A stretch of DNA of 64,000 nucleotides from Plotosus lineatus (Eukaryota > Chordata > Actinopteri > Siluriformes > Plotosidae), in the NCBI GenBank assembly GCA_024760905.1, contig CM045731.1:19365001-19429000 (forward strand). The letters are read 5' to 3'. A program made the position numbers and the translations under genes. Below are positions 1 through 11,478 of this stretch, in pieces (position 1 is the stretch's first letter; every line of letters begins with the position of its first letter). A model generated the notes under the pieces. The model did not search any database, had not been told where the DNA came from, and was given only the letters and a program-made list of their open reading frames with translations.

Positions 1-712
1 GGCTTACACATTGGTATGTGTGAGTATAAATGGTTGTGTGTGTGTGTTGCTCTGTAAAGGATTTTCCAGCAATGCATGGTTTACCTCGTGTTTGTAGCTG
101 AGACAGCCTCCAGCTTTTCCATGAGCCAAATAGGATTACATGGTTTGGGAAATTAATTAATGAATTAAATCAGAATTGATTTTTTTGTTGTTTAAATGAG
201 CACAGTGTATTATGTTTGGATGAAGAACAAGTCATTGCAGCATATGAATATTATTCCATCTGTGAAACATAGAGGTGGTAGTGCCAAAATCTGGGCTTGT
301 TGAGATGAATCGGAAGAGAAATATCAGGACATCTGTCCGTGAACTGAATCTCAAGGGCAGGTGGGACATGTAAGACAACAAACCGAAGGAAACAAACCAC
401 TAACCACTACCAAAGAACAGGTAAAACTCAAACAATGTGAATGTTTTAGAATATGTACTGACTCCGCATGATGGCCAGTGATACATAGGGCAGTAATAAA
501 GCTCCTCTACCGCTGGTGCTGTTCTACCATCTTCCTTATTTCATATCGGTGCTGTGAGTCCACACATGTTTTTGGGTTTTCTTTTCGCTCTTCCCCTCTG
601 CTGTGCAATGCAGGGGTGTAAGGTTCTTTCTCTTCCTCTTGACACGACCAATCCATTTCCACAACCATCTCATAATGACATGCTCTCCATTATTCACGAC
701 TGTAGTCTGGTT
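1..712. other. no gene seen
   Basis: AT-rich unique-looking DNA with a short (TG)n near 35-50. The open frames at 536-793 are coincidental and run across the LINE boundary at 713. Confidence 0.6.
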
Positions 713-1055
713 CTCTTTGGGAGTAACGAGGATGGATAGGATCAGGAATGAGTACATCAGAGGGACAGCACATATAAGAGGTTTTGGAGGCAAAGTCAGA
801 GAGGCTAGATTGAGATGGTTTGGACATGTACAGAGGAGGGATAGTGAGTACAGTATATTGGTAGTAGGATGCTGAGGTTGGAACTTCCAGGCAGAAGGCC
901 TAGAGGAAGACCAAAGAGAAGATTTATGGATGTGGTGAAGAAGGACATGAAGGTAGTTGGAGTAAGAGTAGAAGATGCAGACGATAGGGTGAGATGGAGG
1001 CAGATGATTCGTTGTGGCGATCCCTGAAGGGAACAGCCGAAAGGAAAAGAAGAAG
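713..1055 (+). mobile_element. RTE-like LINE 3' end (LINE-1 of this window)
   Basis: This is a 5'-truncated non-LTR retrotransposon tail. It encodes remnants of VTRMDRIRNEYIRGTAH, then REARLRWFGHVQRRDSEY and RRPRGRPKRRFMDV, and ends with MRWRQMIRCGDP-like sequence before AAGGAAAAGAAGAAGAAG. The frame is broken. The same tail recurs at 7185-7465, 18613-20562 (minus), 28394-28981 and 48538-48622 (minus). Confidence 0.85.
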
Positions 1056-1069
1056 AAGAGGAGTCTATC

Positions 1070-1440
1070 TCTCTCAGAAATGGTGTGTAGCCAGAATATC
1101 TGTGGTATCCTCCGAAGGATCTTAATGTGAAACGAAGACAGCCTGATCAGATATCATGCAGTCATCCACTAACACTCAGCTCTATACAAGAGACTGAGTA
1201 ATAAACAGCTTCAGTATTGTTCCAGTTCAGCGTGGTTACTGTAATGGGATCAGTGCCATGTGAACTGGCCTTCAAAGGGAAACTTTTCCTGCTTGTCCTT
1301 GATGGAGTGTATATGGGAGACATTGAGTGGCTTCCCATAAGTCTACTGATCACTGCTGAGGAGACTGAAAGGAGGGTGATATCATCAGCATAAACAAGAT
1401 CTTCAAGAGAAGATTCATCGGATGCTGGACCCACGCATGA
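1070..1440 (-). pseudogene. reverse transcriptase remnant with YADD motif
   Basis: The minus strand reads SSLEDLVYADDITLLS, the YADD active-site box of a non-LTR reverse transcriptase, followed by broken sequence. The frame closes by 1162. Only this box supports the call, so the clade is not named. It sits immediately after the LINE tail at 713-1055 but in the opposite orientation. Confidence 0.6.
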
Positions 1441-1514
1441 TCTTGTGGTATGTCGTACAATCCATTTTAATCACCTGGTTAAAAAGCAGCTTGGACATGA
1501 CAGAAAAAGGTAAA

Positions 1515-1812
1515 GCCTGTTGGGTTTTTACACCCGAGCCTCGTAGCTCATCAGGCCGGTGCTTATCCCCAGTTTCCGTAGCATGAAGCGACTAGGAGTT
1601 CAACTCCCCCTGGATGGGACGCTAGTCCATCGCAGGTTACCTTCCCAGTATATTTTACTGGTACCCATTTATCCTGCTGGGTGAACAGAGGCACACTTGT
1701 GGTTGAGACCTTCCCCAGGGCTCTTAGCACAGTGAGGGTCTCAGTGGGATTCGAACTCACAACCTCCCGATCATAAGTGCAGCATCCTAACCACTATGCC
1801 ACCGGCCCCACA
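1515..1812 (-). mobile_element. SINE-C copy (tRNA-headed)
   Basis: On the minus strand this starts with a tRNA-like head (GGTGGCATAGTGGTTAGGAT, then a GGTTGTGAGTTCGAATCCCA box B). The body contains ACTGGGAAGGTAACCTGCG and GCTACGGAAACTGGGGATAA, and the end is CACCGGCCTGATGAGCTAC. The same body occurs at 37417-37726 on the plus strand and, as a tail only, at 52090-52160. It is not a functional tRNA gene. Confidence 0.75.
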
Positions 1813-1854
1813 CAAGTCAAAGTCCTGTTCTTACCAGGGCGGGCTAATCTGATT

Positions 1855-2015
1855 TATTTAGCATGAAGAGACTGGGAGTTCACCTCCTCATGGATGGGAT
1901 GCTAGCCCATCATAGGTCACAGTGGCAGTATTTCTACTAATGCCCGTTTACAGTATAACTGTATGGACAAATGCACACTTATAATTCACACCTTGTCTGG
2001 GGTTAAGAGTGCTGG
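1855..2015 (-). repeat. SINE-C fragment
   Basis: This is a decayed body of the same SINE-C (AAGAGACTGGGAGTTCACC, GGATGGGATGCTAGCCCATC). It lies next to the better copy at 1515-1812, so it is either an old neighbouring insertion or a partial duplication. Confidence 0.5.
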
Positions 2016-2124
2016 GTGCAAGACACTCAATTTCTTCCATTTGAAGTTAGGTAAGTGATGCATTAATAGAGTTCTCTTTGTGCACAAAGACATTGTCATG
2101 AGAAACAGATTGAGTTCACCAAGT

Positions 2125-2471
2125 TTCATTCATTCATTTCCTGAACCGCTTAATCGTACTGTGGTCATAGGGAGGCTGGAGCCAATCTCAGCTGGTTCTG
2201 CAAAAATTTGTGCTGTACTCTGAATATCATCCCAATTTATCACAAAGACAACATACACAACCACTCACACCTCAACACAATATGGACCAGCCAACTAGAT
2301 GTTTAAAAATTTCATTTTTGGACTGTGGAAGGAGACTGGTGCACCCAACAGAAACTCATTCAAGCATGGAAAGTACTTGCAAATTCCACATATAAACACT
2401 ATTGTCTAGACTTGAACTTGAACCCAAGACCTTCTTGCTGAGATGCAGATATTCTCACCACAGCATACTGT
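2125..2471 (-). mobile_element. SINE-A copy
   Basis: This is a decayed copy of the most common SINE here. Read on the minus strand the family has a tRNA-like head with CTCACAGCAAGAAGGT and TTCGAxTCCCAG, a body with GTGTGGAGTTTGCATGTTCT and TTTCCTCCCACAGTCC, and a tail CCTAATTAGGATTAAGCGGT. The copy is interrupted near its head by a SINE-B insertion at 2472. Confidence 0.7.
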
Positions 2472-2748
2472 GATCATCATCTTCTTTTCCTTTTGTTTTT
2501 TTTCCTTTTTTTTTTTTTTTTTTTCAGTGGTCGCCACAGCGAATCATCTGATTCACATATTTGATTTAGCACAGGTTTTTACGTCGGCTGCTCTTCCTGA
2601 CACAACCCTTTAGCAAGGAATAGAAACACTCCAACAGCTTTGCAAGCTACTCTTTATGAAAGTCAGCAATGGTTCTTTTACATGCCTCACACCGTAGACA
2701 GTGAGGGACATGGCCGACCTTTGATAACCCAGTCAGCTGCACCGGGGA
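2472..2748 (-). mobile_element. SINE-B copy, 5'-truncated, with TSD
   Basis: This SINE-B body (GTTTTTACGTCGGCTGCTCT reading on plus, GTCGCCACAGCGAATCATCT tail) is flanked by the direct repeat ACCACAGCATAC(T/A)GT at 2457-2471 and 2749-2763, a 15-bp target-site duplication with one mismatch. The tRNA head is missing, so it was 5'-truncated on insertion. It landed in the SINE-A copy at 2125-2471. Its tail contains long T tracts. Confidence 0.75.
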
Positions 2749-3444
2749 ACCACAGCATACAGTCATATGTTACATAATTGAGTCCTTTGAACTTAGTAGC
2801 AACAGATTGGGAAGACAGCATGTGGATAATCAGGTGTCCACATATATATTTTTTTCTCATATGGAATTGTATAATCATATCATCATCATTCAATGCCAGC
2901 AAAATCCTAATGTACTCAAACTGTGATTTTTTTCATAATTTCTGGCTACCAGTAACAGCCTTAGAAACATCTAGTGAGTTTTCCCATAGTGTCACACATC
3001 CTTATGAATAAGGGATGAAATCCAAAGTACCTCATCAATCTTTTTTTTTTTTGTATTGCTGGTTATCTGAAATACAAAAAGATCAATTAAAATGACATAT
3101 TACCACTAACCATGTAATCCATACCTCAAATTCAGAATATAGGTCCCTCCCAAGTTTAATATATCTCATCTCTTTGCCTGTGGCAGGTCCAGTATGATTG
3201 ATTAATGGCATCTCACATGTCCTGATTCTTTCTTGCTACTTGTCCATCAGTGTCTCAAAAGGCAGGGTGGCAGGCATTTTTGGGTCTTTTTTTTTTGTTT
3301 GTTTTAGTAAAATCCTATGAAAACTCAGTCCATGTGTATCTCACATCTGAGACTCTGAATTGGTGCAGAGGAGATAAATGGTATGAATTTCAAAAAGATA
3401 CAGTCGATATGTTTAATGCATACCTATTAATCAATAATATCATA

Positions 3445-3690
3445 CAGTCATTCATTCATTTGTTTTATCTTTTATTTGGATTTTGGGGAGGCTGAAGCAT
3501 ATCTCAGCTGACTCTGGGTCAATGCCAGGATGAACAGCTCCCCAGATCGTTCTTGTGCTATACACGCAACTATTTACCCTCGCATTCACACCAGGGGCAG
3601 TTTGGAATGCTCAATTCGCCTAAAGTCTGGACTGGGGGAGGAAACCAGAGTACCCAGAGGAAACAATGCAAGCACATGGTCTCGCTGTTT
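3445..3690 (-). mobile_element. SINE-A fragment
   Basis: Plus-strand reading runs tail to head: GGGGAGGCTGAAGCATATCT, then GGGGAGGAAACCAGAGTACC, matching the inverted SINE-A body. The head is lost. Confidence 0.6.
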
Positions 3691-3989
3691 AAACGAGAGC
3701 TTACCCTGGTTTCTTTTTGACTAAATGTTCAGCTCTTCCAGTATGCAATGCTAGCCAACAGCAGGTTGCCTTCCCTGTTACTCATTTATACTCCTGTGGT
3801 GAAGACCTCTTCTAAGACCTCGTCCAATGCTAACTACTCTGCTAACATGCTGCCCTCATGCACTCAAAAAAGCATTTGTTGAATGGTTAAGAGGCCAACA
3901 TTATGGAGAAAATCTTCCATCATAGACTAACACCCAACCTTTAAAAATAACTCATAAATGGAATATTATTATTATTATTATTGTTATTA

Positions 3990-4339
3990 TTAATTCATTC
4001 TTTTTCTGAACTGCTTAATCCTAATTATTGTCATGGGGAGGATGTTGCCCATCTCAGCTGAGTCTAGTTGAGGGCAGGATACACCCTGGACAGCTCACCA
4101 GGCCATCACTCCAACAACCATTCATACACTCACACATAGGGATGATTTGGAACAGCCAATTAACCTACTGTGGTGTATGTTTTTGGACTGCAGGAGGAAA
4201 CCGGAGTAACTGGAGAAAACCCACGCAACGCACGGGGAGAACATGAAAACTACTCACAGAAACACCTGAGCTGGGAATTGAACCCAGGACCATCGTGCTC
4301 TGAGGTGGACGTGCTAACCACCACACCACCGTGCTGCCC

Positions 4340-4340
<1 letters not shown>
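3990..4340 (-). mobile_element. SINE-A copy, near full length
   Basis: This is a well-preserved inverted copy running from GAACTGCTTAATCCTAATTA at its tail to ACCACACCACCGTGCTGCCC at its tRNA-like head, with ATT repeats abutting both sides (3967-3990 and 4339-4378). It is the best reference copy of SINE-A in the window. Confidence 0.8.

Positions 4341-4378
<38 letters not shown>
4339..4378. repeat. (ATT)n microsatellite
   Basis: About thirteen ATT units directly follow the tRNA-like head of the SINE-A copy. Confidence 0.95.
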
Positions 4379-4381
<3 letters not shown>

Positions 4382-4849
4382 ATGAGTGGTTCTATATTCG
4401 TGAAGCGCTAACATAGCAGTTTAAATAAAACCTTCAATGCGGAGTCAGCATACAGGCGGCAATTCAGATCTTCGTATATTAAAATCTACGAACCTTGACG
4501 AATGCTTCAGTTTGCCCTTTCTTCGGGATGTTCACTAGGATTCAGTGCCCACACAAAAAATGAACATAAATTAAGATTAAGGGCTATGAACTCCCAAGCA
4601 ATATTCAGGGATCAGAGACTACAAATACAACTGATTCAATCAAGGCATGCATTGTTAATGTCTCCTTGTCCGCCTGAACACCTTGAAAATCAATGTAAAA
4701 ATTAATGAGAATACCAATAAATTCTTCAGTGTTGACGGTAAAAGAAGAAAAAAAAACCCCAGCATTATAAATTTTTATCCTGAAAAGAGATTATTCTAAG
4801 CATGAATAAAATACGAATACACAACATTTTCAAGTTTTTTCTAATTAAT

Positions 4850-5185
4850 TCTTGCATTAGTGTGCTATACTGACAACCTGGAATGGGTTTCCTCTAGTAC
4901 TCCGGTTTCCTTCAACAGTCCAGAGACATCTACATTAGGCTTATTATCTGTTTCAAATTTCCCCTAAATGTGAGTGTGAGAGGGGAATGTTTTTCTTTTT
5001 GTTTCTTTTGTTTTGTTTTTTTGTCTGTCTGTCTGTGTGTGTGTGTGTGTGTGCGTGTTGCCCAGTGATAATCTGGTGTTCAAGGTGTAACCCTGCCTTT
5101 GTGCAGTAGCAGTTGAAATAGGCACCAGACTCTACATGATTCTAGTAGGATTAAGCAGTTTGGCAAATGGATGAATGAATGAATA
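4850..5185 (+). mobile_element. SINE-A copy, head lost
   Basis: The body reads GGGTTTCCTCTAGTACTCCG, then TTGCCCAGTGATAATCTGG, and the tail GATTCTAGTAGGATTAAGCA. A (TG)n expansion at 5030-5053 interrupts it. The tail runs into (GAAT)n. Confidence 0.7.
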
Positions 5186-5536
5186 AATTAATAAACTTTT
5201 CAACATTTTGAATTATACAACCTGAGATTGAAAATGACTAATCACAGGACAGATCCACAAAGCTGGGCTTTTGGAAGTTACAAAATCTGCACAAGGCATG
5301 GGTAAGGTGTGATGGTATTAAATATAATGAAGGTCCAAATATTTATGGCCTTGGCAGAATGTGTTATGTTGGTCAGAGTCCCAACATTCTGTCCAAAGTT
5401 TTTAAAAGATAAATCTAAAATTTTTGTGATTTATCTCTTTAAAAATGTGGACATAAGGTTGACAAGAAACCAACAAATCTACATTGATGAAAATATAACC
5501 TTCGTGGCAGAGGTAATAAATAAATAAAAATAAAAC

Positions 5537-5760
5537 TTATAATTGGAGACAAATCTCCAATACCCCAATAGACCAAAAAAGTCTTCGCATCCAAAACTTC
5601 ACATGCCAAGACTTAGCAACCAAGAAGCCACGATAAGTGCTCAAGTTGATTCTACCACCACCACGCTTCACTGTAGGGATGCTGTTCTCCAGGTGATGGG
5701 AGCTGTTGTGACTCCAACAAATGTGACGTACCATGTCGCTCATCCAACTTCATAAGCCCA
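5537..5760 (-). pseudogene. Tc1-like transposase fragment
   Basis: The minus strand reads HHLENSIPTVKRGGGRI, matching the strand before the second catalytic Asp region of Tc1-like transposases (pattern NTIPTVKHGGGSIMLWG). The rest of the domain is not recognisable. This is a small orphan fragment. Confidence 0.5.
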
Positions 5761-6177
5761 GTGTATTTTGTGGCATTCTAAATTTAATTATGGAAATCCT
5801 ATTTAATACGTTTATAAGCTTATACAGCTGCAAAATCTCCCAAGATCAGGTTTATTTTAATTGTTAGGGAATTTATAGATACAACAGTGGGAAGAAATCC
5901 ACACATTAATTTCACAGGCATAGTCTGTGCAAGTACTCTTGCATGTAAATAATATTGTTAGTGTACTTTTCCTCCTAATTTAATTTTACCTTTTGCATAT
6001 ACGAACTGTGTATAGTTGGAAAAAGGTTGAATTTATTCCCATTACAGAAGTTATGCAAGACAATGTACATCTCCAAAACCTCAGGAGGATAAACTGTTAC
6101 AATAACATTTACCACAGGGGTCGAGGAATATGTATTCTACAGTTGATCAATATCTTTTTTAGAGCAAAACTGTTCTG
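5760..6177. other. no gene seen
   Basis: AT-rich sequence between the Tc1-like fragment and the tandem repeat, with no motif. Confidence 0.5.
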
Positions 6178-6655
6178 ATAAACAAATTAAGTCGAGATGG
6201 CTCATGAGCCATGCACACATTTTGGTGTCCACCAATCCCACACAAGGCACCTGGAAGACAAACCTGCGTATCAAATTCTGCAACCTGCATCAAAATCCAA
6301 GCAAGTATTCTCAAATTATCATCCAGAAACCAAACTGTAATGTTAAATAAATTAAGTCCAGTTGACTCATTAATTATACACGAATTTTGGTATGCGCCAA
6401 TACCAGTTCCTGTAAGAGAAAACCCATGTACCAAATTAATCAAAATCCAAGCAAGTGTTCTCAAGTTATTGGCTGAAAACCAAACCGGTGTATTAAGTAA
6501 ACAAAGTCCAGCTGGATCATTAATTAAGCATGGATTTTATCGCGCCACAATCCAAGGTGAGGTACCTGTAAGACAAACCTGAATACCAAATTTTATCAAA
6601 GTCCGTGGAAGCATTCCTAAATTATTATCCGGAAGCCAGAGTGTGACAGAGTGAT
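6178..6655 (+). repeat. three imperfect tandem units of about 150-160 bp
   Basis: Blocks starting near 6180, 6345 and 6495 each contain AARTMAACAAAGTCCAG-like starts, then CATxAATTATACACGAATTTTGG, a TACCAAATT box, CAAAATCCAAGCAAGTRTTCT, and a CCAGAAACCAAAC-like end. The last unit runs into GTGTGACAGAGTGATGAACGG. Unit ends resemble a widely distributed animal repeat of the type ATCAAAATCC...TTCTC...TTATC...GGAAAC, but no family name can be given. Confidence 0.65.
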
Positions 6656-6659
6656 GAAC

Positions 6660-7180
6660 GGATGCCACCCATTCCAGTAGCTCCCGCCACAATGTTATGC
6701 AGGAGCTAACAAACTAATCAATATCACAGGAGCATTTTCCTTTCCATACTTGTTTTCTAAAGTTGTTTTGTTTAAAGCTATTGATTTCACTCTGAAACGT
6801 ATGAAATACATGTAAAATATAAAAGATTTGATTTTCAGTTCAATATAGCTGCCTAGTCATAGTACTGTGAATATATGAATGCGCCACTGTGTTAGCCTTG
6901 TGAGCCACATTTAAATACACTATAGATCATTAACATGCTGGTGCAGGCAGCCAATTTAACCTGGGGATGTGCAATATTTTTCTTTAGTATATATATTATA
7001 GTACATTTCATGCTGTTTATATTATTCACAAACTTATCTCAGCATTACTCCTTTGTGATGGGTTCATAAATACACTACATTGTGCTAACAACAATAAAAT
7101 GTACTTTTCAACTGATGAAGTGCTACTTTCACATACTCCAGCCTTTTGTTTTGCATTTTAATATGTATCTTAAGCACATG
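6660..7180. other. no gene seen
   Basis: AT-rich, no repeat family recognised. Confidence 0.5.
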
Positions 7181-7184
7181 TAAC

Positions 7185-7465
7185 AGGTTTTGGAGACAAA
7201 GTCAAAGAGGCTATATTAAGATGGTTTGGACATGTACAGAGGAGGGATAGTGAATATATTGGTAGTCGGATGCTGAGGTTGGAACTGCCAGGCAGAAGGC
7301 CTAGAGGAAGACCAAAGAGGAGCTTTATGGATGTGGTGAAGGAGGACATGAAGGTAGTTGGTGTAAGAGAAGAAGATGCAGATGATAGGGTGAGATGGAG
7401 GCAGATGATTTGCTGTGGCAACCCCTGAAGGGAACAGCCAAAAGGAAAAGAAGAAGAAGATCCTA
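7185..7465 (+). mobile_element. RTE-like LINE 3' end
   Basis: This is a short 5'-truncated tail starting GGTTTTGGAGACAAAGTCAA. It codes for REAxLRWFGHVQRRDSEYIG and continues through the GRRPRGRPKRSFMDV-like region to GGGAACAGCCAAAAGGAAAA and GAAGAAGA. It belongs to the same family as 713-1055 and 28394-28981. Confidence 0.85.
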
Positions 7466-7639
7466 ATCATTTCTATGAATTCCTTGAGCTTGTCATCTTT
7501 TTCATGAAATACCACCAAAAAAAATCCAATACACTAAATTTTATGTATAAACAGGTATAAACAAGAATAAACCTGCAATTAGGTGAACTCCAAGAAAAAT
7601 GATTCCACCATTATAATTGTTAGAAGTCCTACACATATG

Positions 7640-7768
7640 TTAAATACTCATTCATTTTCTGTAACCGCTTAATCCTAATTAGGGTCAGGGGCAGGCTGGC
7701 ACCCATCTCAGCCGACTCCGGGCGAGGGTAGAGTACACCCTGAACAGCTCGCCAGGCCATCGCAAGGT
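7640..7768 (-). mobile_element. SINE-A tail joined to SINE-B
   Basis: The inverted SINE-A tail (TGTAACCGCTTAATCCTAAT to CAGCTCGCCAGGCCATCGCA) stops abruptly and passes directly into an inverted SINE-B at 7769. Confidence 0.65.
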
Positions 7769-7960
7769 GGAAACATGCTGACGACTTTGCAGCTACTCTT
7801 GTCGAAAGTCAGCAATGGTTCTTTTACATGAACCTCACAACATAGACAGTGAGAGACATAACTTGCCTTTGATAACCCAGTCCGCTGCCCCCAACCTTGG
7901 GATTAGTGATCCAGCACATTTACTACCATTCCACCACTGCCCATATGTCAAATACTTTAA
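7769..7960 (-). mobile_element. SINE-B copy, tail lost
   Basis: The inverted SINE-B starts inside the body at AAACATGCTGACGACTTTGC and reads through CAGCAATGGTTCTTTTACAT to the tRNA-like head near 7950 (ACCATTCCACCACTGCCC). Its 3' tail is replaced by SINE-A tail sequence, so the pair is a chimera or a deletion scar. Confidence 0.7.
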
Positions 7961-8560
7961 ACTGATATTCACCAAGAAGTAAAAAACAGCAATGGTTCAC
8001 CTGCGGCATGATGCAGTTTAAACCATTTTGCTCCAGAGCCTCCTAAATGGACCTTAAGGGTGAGAACCTACAGAGATGGACACTTGAGAAGTTCCATATT
8101 ACAAATATAAAAGACATTCCTTAGAGGAGAAGCTAGGCAACCTCCACAGACTAAAATCATTCAGTCTCTTTTTTCTGAACCTTTTAATCTCTAAAACCTC
8201 TGAGGGTTCCCTAGAGGCTGAAGGTTGCCAGACTATCGCAAGGCCTCCAGAGGATGAAATGAAAAACACTATAGAAGCTCCACATGAAGACACCCGAGAA
8301 CTGTCAGAAGAGAAAACTAAGAAAACTAGAGAAGTGCAAGTGAAGGAACCTAGAAAATCTTAAAGGAGAACTTTAGAGAAGCATTACCCCCAGGAGGAGA
8401 AACTAGAAAAAACCCTCGGGAAGACCACTACAGGGACTCCACAGTGTGTAAACACAATAGACTTAATAGAGAAATCCCAGAGGAGAATTTCAAACAAATA
8501 CCCAAATGAGGAACCTAAGGAACCACCTAGTGGGCGAACAGGATTTAATATTTAATAGAC
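7961..8560. other. purine-rich unique segment
   Basis: Many AGGAGAA/CCTAGAGA-like words hint at a decayed short-period repeat; no coding frame. Confidence 0.35.
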
Positions 8561-8615
8561 GGCAGCGCAGCAAGAAGATTCTGGGTTTGAGGTCTTTGCT
8601 CGTGTCTATCTAGAG

Positions 8616-10392
8616 CAGGAGTCGGCAACCCAAAATGTTCAAAGAGCCATGTTGGACTAAAAAAACTAAAAACAAATCCGTCTGGAGCCGCAAAAAAAAA
8701 TAAAACCCTCAAATAAGCCTTGTATGAAGGCAACACAGGCTATAAGTGTATATTATCCGACTATCAAAATGACTAAGTAGGCTATAAATATATAATAAGC
8801 ATTCATGATTAAATGTTTATTTTCCCTGCAGTGCATCCTGGAGAGAACGACACCACGTGACTACTCTGTTGTACGATATTTGTTGCTTTAAGTTTAACTT
8901 CCATTACTATATTAATGTATTATGTTTTGTTGCATTAATGAAATTATAGAAATTCAATAAAGAAATCAGAGTTTACATATCTGCACGACAGCACTGTCTG
9001 TTCAATGTCCATCACATCACATGACTCATCACAAGCAATTTAGTACAAAGACTGTTTCTCCCTCCTGCTGATTAGTTGCAGATGATGTGTACGCCTCTTT
9101 TTTTTCTCCTTCACGCACAAGTTATCAAAGTGATTGCTGAAATTGCGAAGTAATTTTTTTACTTGTGTTTTTAATGATTATTTAAGCCCTATGATGTCAC
9201 TCAAACGCCCTGCATCTTATCTGGCTTCTGGTAAGGAGCCTAAGAGCTTTAGTTATTCATAAATATTATCAAAGTACAAAATACATTTTTTTTTTTTTTT
9301 ACTTAATCATTACTACATTTTACTGCATTATTTTTATACTTCTAGATTAGCAACAACCGGAAGTTATTGGCATGGGATTCAAATTTAGCCAATGGCTGAG
9401 AGCTTCCCCCTCCCTCCCGCTGATTGGTTGCAGATGATGTGTACACATCTTTTTTTCCCCTCCTTCGCACATGTCATCAACGTGACTGCATGACGCCCTG
9501 CATCTTCTCTAGATTCAGGTAAGGAGCCTAAGCACTTTATGCATTAATAAACATTACTACATTATTTTAATGTCTCTTTCCTTCACTGTCTTTGCGGAGA
9601 GAGGCATGTCTTTAATTTTTTTGTATTATCTCTGTTTTGTTTTTGAAGTCTGAAAATAGGTGCTCTAATATTTTAATGAATGAATCCTTCATGTGATCAC
9701 CATCTGTGCACCATCTCCACGCTTTATTATCTCTTGGGTTGCAAAGAAAATAGCAGCAGTAGTGGAGTTTGGAGATGCAATCCTCTTCTTAAATCTTTCT
9801 TTGCGCTCCTCGAATTTCTCCAGTAGTACTGTAATCGCACTTTTTCTCTCAATCCCAACTGGGTGGTCGGCTGCGAATTGAACATGCCTTCCCTGGAAAT
9901 GTTTTTCCAAATGACTCTTTTGTTATTTGATAGCTTCTCATTACAAAGCAAACATGCAGGCAACCCATCCACATTGGAAATGAAAGCAGTTGATTCGGTC
10001 TATTCTTCCTTGAATCTGCTGTTCTCATCAACTATCTTTCTCTTTTTTCCTTTGGGATCCATGGCCCAGCAAACCCCCCCTCCCAGTTTAATTAAAACAG
10101 CAACCTATCTGGCAACGTGTCACGATGAAATGTGTGTCACAGACTATGACGCAAATCTTCGTTGACAAAAATGTTGAAATGTCGGACTAATATTTTTAAA
10201 ACCCTGGAAAACGTTAATAATGTTTGTCATGCTTGTCCTCCTACAGAAACCATTAAAAAAAAACACACCTCTCCAGTTTTTTCCATTTTCATACATTTTT
10301 GAAAAAGCTCCAGGGAGCCACTTGGGTGGCGCTAAATAGCCACATGCGGCTCTCGAGCCGCGGATTGCCGAGCCGCGGATTGCCGACCCCTG
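8616..10392 (-). mobile_element. hAT element with BED-finger transposase remnant
   Basis: Inverted ends CAGGAGTCGGCAACCC and CAGGGGTCGGCAATCC (complement of the right end) are flanked by 8-bp duplications ATCTAGAG (8608-8615) and ATCCAGAG (10393-10400), the hAT hallmark. On the minus strand a start at 10062 opens MDPKGKKRKIVDENSRFKEE, then a stop, then GLPACLLCNEKLSNNK and, after a frameshift, KHFQGRHVQF, which supply the C-x2-C and H-x4-H of a BED zinc finger. The DDE/RNase H core is gone, so the copy is non-autonomous. It is inserted in a SINE-A, whose halves lie at 8565-8615 and 10401-10470. Confidence 0.85.
9050..9585 (+). repeat. two copies of a Tigger-like internal segment inside the hAT element
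   Basis: 9065-9320 and 9345-9580 each contain GATGATGTGTAC, a T/C-rich stretch, CCCTGCATCTT and AAGGAGCCTAAG. The same ordered words occur in the element at 63341-63893. The two copies are direct and partly decayed. Confidence 0.7.
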
Positions 10393-10692
10393 ATCCAGAG
10401 TGTAAATGTTGTCCCTGTGTTATTTTGGGTTTCATCTGGAAACTCTGGTTTCCTCCCACAGTCCAAATTCAAAAGCTCTTCCAAACAGCCAAATTGACCT
10501 TTCCAGAGTCTTTATTTGTCTTTCAACCCTTCAAATCTTCTTCATAAAAAAATCTTGTAGAACTCACGTAGGTATTTTAATGGAAGTCACATTACTTTAA
10601 TGCAGGACAATCATAGTACAGTACTACTATAAGAAAATCATACAATTATGAGTGCACCAGGTGACCAAGAAGCCGTATGAAATTCATATGTA

Positions 10693-11478
10693 CAGTGATA
10701 CCTCTGCTCACGAACATAATTGGTTCCCAGAAAGTGTGTGTGAGGCGAAAAGTTCGTCTTCCGAACATTTATTTCCCATAAGAAACCATTAAAATGAGAA
10801 TAATCCGTTCCCAGGTCCCCATAAAACATAATTTTCTACTAAATAAGCCTTAAAACTACACAAAAATATACCTTATTTTATGTATAATAAATGTGCTATT
10901 GTATTGTAATTAAAGAAATAAACTGTACTGTACAATAAAGTCGTTTTATTTACCTTTGTGATGGTAGTTGATGGCTTGATGGAATGGAGTGGGAGGAGGA
11001 GGGAGGGAGGGACTTACTGTTTGGAAGGAGAGTTTGGAAACGCCTACTGTTTGGAAACACCCTTAGCCACACATGCACCCTTAATAGCTTCCTTGTTCTT
11101 AAGGATGGGAGCAATGGTAGACTTAGCGTACTGGTACTGGGACGCTGAGTCACACAAACGCACACCTCGTTCGTGTTTTTCAATGATCTCCGCCTGTGGT
11201 GGGGTCTTTTTCGGTCCCATAATAGCAAAAGTACACTCAATATGGTCCAAAATGTCTATCAAACACAAACCACGTCCGCACTCAAAGAAAGGGGTGATTT
11301 AACTGGGACGCCGTGAGCGTGCGTCAGCTTCTCGTGGCCGCCACCGTGGCGCTGTTCGACCGCGTGGTTTGGTTCGTCCGCCGAAAACTAGTTCGTCAGC
11401 AGAGACTATATGCTCGCAAATTTAATGTTCTTGAGGTGAAAAGTTCGTGAGCTTAAGTGTTCAGCGGAGGTTTTACTG
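10693..11478 (-). mobile_element. pogo/Tigger-like element with HTH remnant
   Basis: Ends CAGTGATACCTCTGCTCACG and, inverted, CAGTAAAACCTCCGCTGAAC are each bounded by TA. The minus strand from about 11222 reads MGPKKTPPQAEIIEKHERGV, then QYAKSTIAPILKNKEAIKG, the N-terminal psq/CENP-B-like helix-turn-helix of Tigger transposases. The downstream catalytic domain is absent. Confidence 0.75.

Noticed and set aside
8040..8540. Decayed coding gene from purine-rich frames
   Set aside because: Frames are short, stop-rich and lack any motif; the words look like a degenerate short-period repeat.
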